NCBI GenBank assembly: GCA_012517095.1
Contig: JAAYVQ010000157.1
Location: forward strand, 1 to 46,776
DNA from: Phycisphaerae bacterium
GTDB taxonomy: Bacteria > Planctomycetota > Phycisphaerae > Sedimentisphaerales > Anaerohalosphaeraceae
Direction: 5' to 3'
Length of the DNA: 46,776 nucleotides
The notes beneath the pieces were generated by a model that was not told the origin of the DNA, made no database searches, and was given only the letters and a program-made list of their open reading frames with translations. Position numbers and translations under genes: made by a program. Below, piece after piece: positions 15,155 through 23,546 of the stretch (position 1 is its first letter; each line of letters opens with the position of its first letter).

Positions 15155-18100
15155 ATGTGTCCAGTATGGATTGACAGGGATTGTCAGGAATCGTCACGGA
15201 TGAATGGACCGGCTGTACCCGGAACCTCGATTGTTCATCGGCAATCGTCAGCTACCGTTGAGCCGCTTCGTCCTTGCGCGAATCATTCTCCGATTGAATC
15301 TTCATCCTGTCATCAATCCGGCGGCGATCTTCCATCGTTACAATCCAATTTCGAGATGCTGTTTAACCTGGCTCCCATCGGATATTTGATCCTCTATGAA
15401 GATATGGCGATCCGGGAAGTCAACCATACGGCTGAATCGCTTTTGGGGATTTCACGACAGGAGTTGCTTGGGAATCCTCTCATTCTGTATGCGCCGGTCC
15501 CGTTTCGTGAATCCCTGCGAATTCATTTTCGCCGGGTTTTTTCCGGTCACGAAGAGAGTATCGAGCTGAGGTTTGATCACCCCGGGGGATCGGTTCCCGT
15601 TCAACTACACAGTGCCCGAATTCCGCAAACCACAACCCACCGACCTTGTTGCCTATGCTCGTTGATCGACCTTTCCGGCCGGCAAAATACCCAGGATGAG
15701 CTAATCCGTCATCAGGCACGACTGAAAGCCCTCCAGATCGAACAGGCCAAACGCGTAGCCGAACTCCAGGACCGATTGCTCGAAGAATCCACGATCCGTC
15801 GCAAAGCCCAGCAGGAGGCCCGGCTTCACAGCCAGACCGTCCAGGAACGATCTGAGGAACTTGACCGGTTGCGTCGTGATCTGGCTGAACAGGCAACCAA
15901 GCAGCTTCAAACGGAACAGCATCTGACCCGTTTACAACAACATCTTTCTCGATTGACGCAGGGATTCGTGAAACCCGATATTGGGCCCACACAGTCGGGC
16001 TCTTCCGAATCTCCGATCTCCGAAGAACTTCCGTCTCCTGAACATCTCCATCAGATCCATCACCGTCTTCTCAGTCGGATCGAGAAACTGGATGAAGGAG
16101 TGCGTCGCCGCCAGGCCGCCATGGAACCCAAGATCCGGCTTGTCCTGCGTTTGTTGGCTCAGGCCGATCGACTTCGAAGATTACGAACGGAAAATCCCGA
16201 AAGGACCAGCAGACAATCTCTGGATCAGTCCCTGCAAACCAACGAAACCCTGCTCCAAAAAACCTGCCGCCTCAACTCCCTGGCCGCCTGGCAATATGAT
16301 CCTGTTCGTGAACAGTGGATAGTCGGTATCGGTCGGGTTATGCTGATGGGAAATTGTAAGGAGGGATTCGAATCGGATCCTACAATATTTTATGATTCCG
16401 TCATCCCCGAAGACCGTTCACTCTTGCGTCGGATACTGCAATCCACTCCTTCGAATCCTCGAATTCAGATTGTGGATCTTCGTCTCGCCCGGGAAAACGG
16501 GACCATTCGGCATATCCGACATACCCTCGAAATCCTTCCGCAACCGGATAATACCATCCGGATATCGGCTGTGGTCGTTGATATTACCGCCTGGAAAAAA
16601 AGTGAATTCTGCAAAACCCGACTCCTTCACCGGATCGGCCGTCTCGGACGCGACCAGATCGATATCCTGTCCACTCAGCGGGATCAGCTCCTGCTTGAAC
16701 AATCCTCTCTGCAAACCCAGATTGAGGATTTGAGTCGGCAGCGTCATGTTCTCGGGAATCGCATTGAAACTCTGCAGAAAGGACTGGCTTCGCTTCGACA
16801 ACAATATGCAAACGAACGCGAACGGAACCGACAACTTGTATCCCAGTTCCGAAAACACAAAGAACGACTGACACGGCTTGTCGGAGAACGAACCCGACAG
16901 ATCGAGGATATCCGTCGGTCGGTCGAAACCCGCATCCGAAACCAGCGGGCCTGTATCGCTGATCTGACGGTGCAACTCGACGAAAGCCGATCTCTTGCCG
17001 AGCAACACCTCCGGAGATATGAACAATTACAACAGCGGGCAATCCAACAGCAACAATCCGCTCAACTTCAGCTTGTCAACGATCGGGAATCCTATACATC
17101 CCGTATTCGCGAATTAACCGACGCCCTCGTAGCAGCTCAACAGAATGCGGAGATGCAACGGCGTAACGCCATCGAATTCCAATCCGAGTTTCACGAACAA
17201 CGCGAATCCCTTCAATCCGCTCTGGTTGATGCCGAAGAGAAGGCCGTCCGCCTGGGGGATAACCTCCAGCAACTCACCAGCCGATACAATACCCTTGCCA
17301 TACAGGCCTCGGAAGAAATCGAACGGCTCAAAACCGAACTTGCCCACTCTCGTTGTGAACGGCTTGCCTCCCAATCCGAGTACAAACGAGATATCGACGA
17401 TGTACAAACCGCTCGAGATAACGCCATATCTGAGATCCAGCGGATTCAATCGGCTCTCGACCTGAGTCATCAGACGATCGCCGATCTGCAAAAACAACTT
17501 CAGTCTCAACAGGATCAATCCCAATCATTGAGTCAATCTCTCCAGTCCGAACTGGAAAACCTCAGGTATCGTCTGGGCGAATCTCTGAGAGATTTGGCGG
17601 GGTTTGCACAGATGATCCGTGGAGACATCCAGCAAATACTTTCTCATATCCAACAGGGAACCAATCATTCTGAATGGTCCGATCTTGCTTCGCACATCGC
17701 CGAACTGGGAGACATCGCGGACCTTCTGATCGTAACCCGACAACTGGGCAATCGAACAAATGTGGATGTTCAATCTGTGGTGGAATCCGTTCTGGATTCC
17801 TTTCAGAACTGGATTCAACAAGCCGGCGTTCAAATCGAGATAGGACCTCTGCCGGAATGCCATGCCGATGCCCATTTACTGGCCCGGCTCTTTTATGAGC
17901 TGATCGACAATGCGCTCAAATTCCTTGTTCCTCGTCGGCCAGGCCGAATCATCATTACCTCCCGGACGGGCGAAGGGAAATGGTTTTTCCACATCCAAGA
18001 CAACGGAATCGGGATGCATTCGGATCAGATCGATCAGGCCTTCGATCTTGGTGTTCAACTGACTCCCCGAACTCCCGGACGCGGGCTGGGGCTGGCCATT

Positions 18101-18196
18101 GTTCGAAGAATCGTCAACCTCCACAACGGACACCTCGAAGTCCAGTCCCAACCCGGAAACGGGACTGGCATCCTGGTGGCGTTGCCATTAGACTGA
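15155..18196 (+). CDS. Large PAS/coiled-coil sensor kinase-like protein with a degenerate H-box
   Basis: The protein has 1013 residues and no signal peptide or membrane helix, so it is cytosolic. Residues about 66-180 form a PAS domain (FNLAPIGYLILYEDMAIREVNHTAESLLGISRQELLG). A coiled coil rich in Gln, Arg and Glu follows (180-370), then a second PAS/PAC region (about 370-475). A very long coiled coil (480-800) links to the C-terminal kinase core. The ATPase domain has an N-box (YELIDNALKF, N919), G1 DNGIGM and G2 GRGLGLAIV. The H-box segment reads YRLGESLRDLAGF, where phytochrome-type kinases have H-D-L-x-x-P-L-R...GF, so Y805 stands where the phosphorylated histidine should be. The start is uncertain: neither 15155 nor an ATG at 15200 has a strong ribosome site. 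No response regulator is adjacent. Confidence 0.85.
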   Translation: MCPVWIDRDCQESSRMNGPAVPGTSIVHRQSSATVEPLRPCANHSPIESSSCHQSGGDLPSLQSNFEMLFNLAPIGYLILYEDMAIREVNHTAESLLGISRQELLGNPLILYAPVPFRESLRIHFRRVFSGHEESIELRFDHPGGSVPVQLHSARIPQTTTHRPCCLCSLIDLSGRQNTQDELIRHQARLKALQIEQAKRVAELQDRLLEESTIRRKAQQEARLHSQTVQERSEELDRLRRDLAEQATKQLQTEQHLTRLQQHLSRLTQGFVKPDIGPTQSGSSESPISEELPSPEHLHQIHHRLLSRIEKLDEGVRRRQAAMEPKIRLVLRLLAQADRLRRLRTENPERTSRQSLDQSLQTNETLLQKTCRLNSLAAWQYDPVREQWIVGIGRVMLMGNCKEGFESDPTIFYDSVIPEDRSLLRRILQSTPSNPRIQIVDLRLARENGTIRHIRHTLEILPQPDNTIRISAVVVDITAWKKSEFCKTRLLHRIGRLGRDQIDILSTQRDQLLLEQSSLQTQIEDLSRQRHVLGNRIETLQKGLASLRQQYANERERNRQLVSQFRKHKERLTRLVGERTRQIEDIRRSVETRIRNQRACIADLTVQLDESRSLAEQHLRRYEQLQQRAIQQQQSAQLQLVNDRESYTSRIRELTDALVAAQQNAEMQRRNAIEFQSEFHEQRESLQSALVDAEEKAVRLGDNLQQLTSRYNTLAIQASEEIERLKTELAHSRCERLASQSEYKRDIDDVQTARDNAISEIQRIQSALDLSHQTIADLQKQLQSQQDQSQSLSQSLQSELENLRYRLGESLRDLAGFAQMIRGDIQQILSHIQQGTNHSEWSDLASHIAELGDIADLLIVTRQLGNRTNVDVQSVVESVLDSFQNWIQQAGVQIEIGPLPECHADAHLLARLFYELIDNALKFLVPRRPGRIIITSRTGEGKWFFHIQDNGIGMHSDQIDQAFDLGVQLTPRTPGRGLGLAIVRRIVNLHNGHLEVQSQPGNGTGILVALPLD

Positions 18197-18254
18197 AACG
18201 CACAAAAAAACGCAGGCATCGAATACCCGGCGTCGATGAAGTTCCGATAACCGG

Positions 18255-19367
18255 TCAGGGTTCGGTTGTCGCTCGCTTGATATAGATCAAATCGATATCC
18301 AGAAGCAATTTCGATCCCGACAATACCTCCACCTCGTCGAGTACTTTTTCCAGTCCCGCGGATAAAGTTCCCGTACCACGCTTTGACGATAAATCGATGG
18401 GACCCTGCCCGAAGGCCTGGTGCATCTTTTGAAGATATTCCTTTTCCGGATCCGTCAAGGTATCCAGATTGATCTGGCGATATTGATCCCACGAGCCGAC
18501 CATTTCCTCCAGAGATGCAACATAGATCATTTCTTCAGAACAGAACGCTCGCTGGGGACCGATCCCCCACTTCCGATAGGCGGCGGAATCAAACACCCCC
18601 ATGGCCGGCCGAGATGGAAGATCCTGGGGATTTTTCGCAAACATTGCCCGGCAATATCTTCGCACATAGGCCTTCTCGGACTTGCTCAACTGTGGATTGT
18701 TTTCCGTCGCCCAGATTACCTTCCAGCATCCCGTGATGGCCGTAAAATCCGTCGGCCGCCCGGAACAGATTGCGCAGGCCGCTCGGGGCATATTGGATAC
18801 AATCGCCCCGCATCCATTACAAACCCAGTATTGGTCACCCAAGCGCCCCCCCAGCAATCCGAGGGATCCTCGACCTGTCTTGATCCATTCAAGATGGTCT
18901 TCTTTAATCTTCCGTTCCTGCTCGACGGACGCAATCGCCTCGGCATTCCCCTCCCGCCGGATCATCTCCATAAACAGCGAATATCGTTTATCTACACCGG
19001 CCAAACCGACATTGATCATCAGATCCATATCATGCTTGGTCCCATGCAGAGCCACCTCGCCGGACGACGAATCTGGGGCCTCCTGGTCGAAGGCAGCCAT
19101 CAAAAGCTGGTTGTTCTCGGCAAGAACCTCCTGGGAGCGTGCCAACGCCGCAAATAACTGGGCAATCGCCTCATGTCCTTCCCGGCTGGCCTGGTTGGCA
19201 TAAGTCAAATAGGTCTTGGCGTCTTTTTGGGCATCGGAATACATCAATTGCAGAACCGATACGGTCTCCGGGCACCGCGCGGCAGAGTACCGGCCCGCCG
19301 CCACGACCAGAAGGGGACAAAGAAAAACCGTAATTGCCATGCTGATAAGGAGCGTGATTCTTTTCAT
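18255..19367 (-). CDS. Exported rubrerythrin-like protein with a rubredoxin-type metal site
   Basis: The start has AGGAG 8 bases upstream and gives a signal peptide (MKRITLLISMAITVFLCPLLVVAAG), so the protein acts outside the cytoplasm. Residues 30-170 follow the four-helix rubrerythrin pattern (YANQASREGHEAIAQLFAALARSQEVLAEN; IKEDHLEW). A rubredoxin-like module at about 175-205 has intact CNGC and CAIC pairs. The first ExxH pair of the diiron site is replaced (SQEVL instead of xEKEH), and the second pair reads KEDH rather than ExxH, so the diiron centre may be changed or lost. The last 160 residues match nothing I recognise. Ordinary rubrerythrins are about 190 residues and cytosolic peroxide scavengers; this is a long, exported relative. 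A clean promoter precedes it. Confidence 0.75.
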   Translation of the reverse strand: MKRITLLISMAITVFLCPLLVVAAGRYSAARCPETVSVLQLMYSDAQKDAKTYLTYANQASREGHEAIAQLFAALARSQEVLAENNQLLMAAFDQEAPDSSSGEVALHGTKHDMDLMINVGLAGVDKRYSLFMEMIRREGNAEAIASVEQERKIKEDHLEWIKTGRGSLGLLGGRLGDQYWVCNGCGAIVSNMPRAACAICSGRPTDFTAITGCWKVIWATENNPQLSKSEKAYVRRYCRAMFAKNPQDLPSRPAMGVFDSAAYRKWGIGPQRAFCSEEMIYVASLEEMVGSWDQYRQINLDTLTDPEKEYLQKMHQAFGQGPIDLSSKRGTGTLSAGLEKVLDEVEVLSGSKLLLDIDLIYIKRATTEP

Positions 19368-19703
19368 AATTCTGTCTCCTTTCTAAAGGGATCCAGAAAT
19401 TGATTCTTGTAGTATACCGTAAATCTCCTTGTTCGTCAAGAAAACACACCTTCATTATCGAACGATTTTTCGAAATTAAGCCAATAAAATTCCCGGATAT
19501 GATCTTATAGACGCCGGATTCCCCCGTTTGATTGCACAAAATCCGTTATATTCCGAAAATTCACATTTCCTTTACCATACCGCAAATTTGTCCAAATGTT
19601 GAACTTTTGGATTAACAATTCGAGTTATCAACATCGCCAATGCTATTAGTCATTGAACGAGAGTTGTTTTTTAGTCCATCCAATGGGAACCGAAACTCAT
19701 CAG
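19368..19703. other. Intergenic region of 336 bases
   Basis: It holds the minus-strand promoter at 19411-19439 for the rubrerythrin-like gene. The rest is AT-rich (for example the run around 19500-19650) and has no reading frame with a ribosome site. The region also contains the 3' end of the transcript that ends at 19704; I see no strong terminator there. Confidence 0.6.
19411..19439 (-). promoter_or_regulatory. Promoter of the rubrerythrin-like gene
   Basis: On the minus strand, TTGACG (19434-19439), a 17-base spacer and TATACT (19411-19416), close to consensus. The leader would be roughly 35-40 bases before the start at 19367. Confidence 0.85.
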
Positions 19704-22700
19704 TTATTCTCTCTCCGGAATAAAAATATCCTGTGCATCGATGGACCAATACGGCATGAAACCCTCAGCGAAAAGGACTTTAAGTTTGTAGAGTTCCAGC
19801 GACCAGACGTTCGGCTCACCTGAAACGGGAGCTGTCAACTGAACCTCATATCGCCCCACATCTTCAAAATCCACGAACTTCTGGACCGTCGAAACGATTC
19901 GTCCCATCGAATCATACAGGGCCGCCCTGTGAAAACCTTCCCCCATCACCTCAAAGCGGATTTTGACTTCTTTTATCCCCGGCCTTAAGCAGCCGTATGC
20001 CCGTGGCAATAGACTCGCTAACTGCGTGTGTCTGGGGTCGACCACCGTCAGTTTGCATCGGCCGTCCCACTGGACTTGCCAAGCGTAGGCATCGCGACTT
20101 TCGCAGCGCAAACGATAGATGCCCGGCCCCGACAACAAAAGCGAATCGGCTTCGAACATCCTGCGGTCGTTGGCAAAGGTTTTCTCCACAAGGGATTTCC
20201 CCCGCAGATCGTCGATGGTGATCTTGCCCTGTGCCAGTCCTTCTCGAATCAACAGGATGGGAGCGGACACATTCCACTCAACCTTCAGGTACATCTCCGC
20301 GGCGGGATTGACAAAGCGGATCGCCTTCCAACTCGCCACTTCCGGCATTGCTTTGGGGGGCTCTTCGAACACCGGAAACAATCCATATCGCGCCGCGAAG
20401 GCCGGGAACATCCACGCGTGCGTTTCTTCCGCGACGCTATCGCGGTCGTGCAGGAATTCCATCGAACTGATCCACGACCGCTCCATCGCGTCGAGGTACC
20501 GCCCGTCCGGCTTTCGGCCCAGAATCCAACTGAAGGCATTGAGCGTCCGGCAGGCGTACTCCGGATACATCCCCAGCGTACGGTTGGCCACACGATCAAT
20601 CGCCTCGGCGAGTGTGTTGTCGCCGGAAAGCTGTTGTACCGTCAGCATCCCATTCATCGCAATGCCGTTGAAAAACGCAATCCGATTGTCCCAGCGGATC
20701 TTGAATTTGCCTGTCGGCGATTGGCCCTCGATGAGCCGGTTGCAGGCCGTTGTCGCCGCTTCGAGAATCTCGGGATTGCCCGTCACTTCATACAGTCCGC
20801 TGAGGGCATACAACGACCAACCAATCTGTCGTTCATTACCCAGTCCCTCGCCGCGTTCGAGTTGGCCGGCGATCCACTTGCCGATCTTCTCGGCGGTTTC
20901 GAGACTGCGGATCTCACCCGTCAGCAGATAATGCAGCAGCAGGCCCCGGATAAACACATGCCCCAGCTCAGCCTGCGTCGTCGTGTGTTGGGGGCTGTGT
21001 TTCCACTGGAATCCCGCGGCGTTTTCGGTGTCGATGTCGGCCTGGTGCCGCACCATCACTTCGGCCTGGTTCAGGTACCATACATCCCCGGTCCGCAGAA
21101 ACTGCATCAGGAAATTCCACGGTATATCATATTCCAGGTCCATGTACGCATTCTTGCCCTTGTATGGCCCGCCCATGTACCCGTCGCCGAAATCCCGGAA
21201 GCCAAACGGCATACCATTGACGAATTGCTGCATGTCGATCTGCCGTCGCGCCTCCCAATACGGCAACGATTCAAGCGACTCAGGGGTTCGCGGCATCAGC
21301 GCCCCCGCCGCTTTTGTCCCGCACACCCACGCCGGAGGAATCACCGCCCGCAACGGGTCCAGATGCATTGTCTCGGGTTTGTCCAGTGACATCTCCAAAA
21401 CCACCTCGTGCGTCTTGGCCAAGCCCCCTTCCCACTCGAAGGGTTCCTTGCCTGCCCACAACCGAACGCCGAAATTGTCTTTGGATACAAAGAGCTGCTT
21501 GGGACAATTCTGCCAGAAATGCCGCAGGCCGAATTTCGTCCATCGTCCATTGGCTTGTACCCCCAGCCAGCCGGGGCTTCGCGTTCCCTCGATGGGTTTT
21601 TGCCCCGGCCGCTCGATCGTATAGTGCAACTCATCCGGCTGATCGAGCACAACCTCGCTATCGACCGGAACATCGACCACACCCGATTCCGATCCAAATC
21701 GTACGGCCGTGATCTCCCCCGCCGGCCGAAAGACCCAGCGAATGTCCTTGACCTTCACGACTGGATTCGGCGTCTCATACGGTTGTTTTCGTGCTACTGC
21801 ATGCGTTACCGTTAAACACATCCGCATCTGCGGACCCTCACGCATCAGTTCAGTTTGAAGAGTATAATGAAATCCAGTAGGTTTATGATCTGAATCGACA
21901 AGGGTACCCCCCTGCTCATCTTTCAACATATTTGCAGAAGGTGTTATCCGATGATTTTCGTCCTGAAGGGATTGCCATTGCTCGGACCCAGACTCGGTCT
22001 GAACCTTCATCAACAAATCGGTTTCTTTAAAAAGAACCTGATCCTTATCACCCTCCCATACTGAACAGAGCGGTCCCGGTAGCGGTTTGACTTTGATGTT
22101 GGTAACCGGCCAGGGCTTAAACCACGATGCAAGTATCTTCGCTGGGTCGATAGTCTCTGTAGTCGAAACATTCGTTTCGGTAACTTCAGAATTGTTGATT
22201 TCCAGGGTCCGTGTTTCACCCGCATTTGCATCGTATTCTGCTAATAGCCAACGGATCGAACCATCGGGCCATTGGGAAAGGATCTTGACCTGAAGAGATG
22301 CTGGATTTCGCGATGAATCAAGCAATTGAATCATTTTCGGATTACAGAACATCCCTTCCGGCAATGGAAAGCCGGTCCGTACCAATCCCTTCTGTCTCGG
22401 GACGCCGACGATGGTGATCGGGATTCGGCGTGATTCCTTGAGTTTGTCGAATTCGGTCTCGAAAGAAAGTTTTCGCGGCGGGCGAAGGGAAGTATCCAAT
22501 CGCTTTTCCGCCTCCGCAATTACCGCTATCGGATCATACGGCGGCGATTGGCCCGGCAAGTCCTTTACACAGCGAAAACCGACAAAGTCGTGCGCCCCAT
22601 ACGGAACCAGCCGCGCACGCTGCGTACAGGTCCCGGTGTTCGGCACGCCATAGAGATACACTCCCCCCCCGCCGCGGATGACCTTGTATTGCTGGCCAAA

Positions 22701-23321
22701 GTGCGGGCTCCTCGCCGAAGTCCCCGGATAGCCCTCGAACCAGTCGGCCGTCCATTCCCACGCGTTACCCGACATGTCGAGGCACCCAAACGGTGAAGCT
22801 CCTGTCGGAAACTGGCCGACAGGCCGGAGCTTTTCAGAGTCGAGATTGCGCCTGGCTGGATCGTCCACATTGCCCCATGGAAAGAGCCGACCGTCGGTCC
22901 CCCGAGCGGCCTTTTCCCATTCCGCCTCGGTTGGCAGTCGTTTGCCTGCCCAGGCCGCATATCGCATCGCGTCCAGCCAGGTGAGATTGGTCATCGGAAG
23001 TTTGTCGCGTCCGGCCGGGGGCTTTCCTTCGGCCCAGTCAGCCGGTGCCGCGGCCCCGGTGGCCGCAATATACCGCGCGTACTGCTCGACGGTGACCTCT
23101 TCGGCATCGATGTAGAAGGTGGGTATCTCGACCGAGTGCGGCGGCGTCTCCTCGGCGGCGCCGAGATTTGAGCCCATGACAAACGGCCCGGACGGGATCA
23201 GAACCATCCGTGAGCCATCCGAAGTTACGCTCTCCTTTGCCGCAATCGCAACCTCTGTGGATGGTGTAGCCGAAACCGCGGAACATACATACGCCGCAAG
23301 AATGACGATCCAAAATCGCAT
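19704..23321 (-). CDS. Secreted fusion of a SUMF1-type domain and a PcRGLX/YetA-like (PL26-like) lyase region
   Basis: I chose the ATG at 23321 (GGGAG five bases upstream, signal peptide MRFWIVILAAYVCSAVSA), giving 1205 residues. Residues about 35-255 are a formylglycine-generating-enzyme-like (SUMF1) domain: MVLIPSGPFVMGS, EVTVEQYARYIAATG, RLPTEAEWEKAARG, SGNAWEWTADW and GFRCVKD. The C-terminal cysteine pair of true FGE is missing (only one Cys in GTCTQRAR), so it is probably a binding domain. Residues about 295-1100 match the exo-rhamnogalacturonan lyase (PcRGLX/YetA) layout: RIFT barrel (PITIVGVPRQKGLVRTGFPLPEG), beta-sandwich (GWLGVQANGRWTKFGLRHFWQNCPKQL), then an alpha/alpha toroid with AWMFPAFAARYG. 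Rhamnogalacturonan-type pectin is the likely target. It has its own promoter at 23385-23412. Confidence 0.8.
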   Translation of the reverse strand: MRFWIVILAAYVCSAVSATPSTEVAIAAKESVTSDGSRMVLIPSGPFVMGSNLGAAEETPPHSVEIPTFYIDAEEVTVEQYARYIAATGAAAPADWAEGKPPAGRDKLPMTNLTWLDAMRYAAWAGKRLPTEAEWEKAARGTDGRLFPWGNVDDPARRNLDSEKLRPVGQFPTGASPFGCLDMSGNAWEWTADWFEGYPGTSARSPHFGQQYKVIRGGGGVYLYGVPNTGTCTQRARLVPYGAHDFVGFRCVKDLPGQSPPYDPIAVIAEAEKRLDTSLRPPRKLSFETEFDKLKESRRIPITIVGVPRQKGLVRTGFPLPEGMFCNPKMIQLLDSSRNPASLQVKILSQWPDGSIRWLLAEYDANAGETRTLEINNSEVTETNVSTTETIDPAKILASWFKPWPVTNIKVKPLPGPLCSVWEGDKDQVLFKETDLLMKVQTESGSEQWQSLQDENHRITPSANMLKDEQGGTLVDSDHKPTGFHYTLQTELMREGPQMRMCLTVTHAVARKQPYETPNPVVKVKDIRWVFRPAGEITAVRFGSESGVVDVPVDSEVVLDQPDELHYTIERPGQKPIEGTRSPGWLGVQANGRWTKFGLRHFWQNCPKQLFVSKDNFGVRLWAGKEPFEWEGGLAKTHEVVLEMSLDKPETMHLDPLRAVIPPAWVCGTKAAGALMPRTPESLESLPYWEARRQIDMQQFVNGMPFGFRDFGDGYMGGPYKGKNAYMDLEYDIPWNFLMQFLRTGDVWYLNQAEVMVRHQADIDTENAAGFQWKHSPQHTTTQAELGHVFIRGLLLHYLLTGEIRSLETAEKIGKWIAGQLERGEGLGNERQIGWSLYALSGLYEVTGNPEILEAATTACNRLIEGQSPTGKFKIRWDNRIAFFNGIAMNGMLTVQQLSGDNTLAEAIDRVANRTLGMYPEYACRTLNAFSWILGRKPDGRYLDAMERSWISSMEFLHDRDSVAEETHAWMFPAFAARYGLFPVFEEPPKAMPEVASWKAIRFVNPAAEMYLKVEWNVSAPILLIREGLAQGKITIDDLRGKSLVEKTFANDRRMFEADSLLLSGPGIYRLRCESRDAYAWQVQWDGRCKLTVVDPRHTQLASLLPRAYGCLRPGIKEVKIRFEVMGEGFHRAALYDSMGRIVSTVQKFVDFEDVGRYEVQLTAPVSGEPNVWSLELYKLKVLFAEGFMPYWSIDAQDIFIPERE

Positions 23322-23384
23322 ACGATCTCCCGTTGCTGGTCGAGATTGATTTCCTTCGGACACTCTCCCCACACCCAGCCAGTC

Positions 23385-23412
23385 ATTATCTTCGAGCCAG
23401 TCCCGAAATCAA
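23385..23412 (-). promoter_or_regulatory. Promoter of the SUMF1-PL26-like gene
   Basis: On the minus strand, TTGATT (23407-23412), a 16-base spacer and GATAAT (23385-23390). It lies just after the terminator of the upstream operon. Confidence 0.6.
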
Positions 23413-23458
23413 AACAAATCCCTCTCCTGTTGGGCCGGTATCCCTGGAATCTGAACCC

Positions 23459-23495
23459 AAAAAAACAGGGCCCGCTTCCCTTCGAAAGCGAGCCC
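23459..23495 (-). terminator. Intrinsic terminator of the PA14/LamG operon
   Basis: On the minus strand a 12-bp stem (forward arms 23468-23479 and 23484-23495, two G-U pairs, 4-base loop) is followed by TG and seven Ts (23459-23465 on the complement). It lies 51 bases after the stop of the 23547 gene. Confidence 0.93.
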
Positions 23496-23546
23496 CGATA
23501 TTGATTCTACATCTGCAAGGATCAATAATCCCTGCACCTTGACCAT

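Noticed and set aside
20028-21389. 453-codon plus-strand frame opposite the SUMF1-lyase gene
   Set aside because: It is a codon-bias shadow (many His, Arg, Gln) with no start signal.
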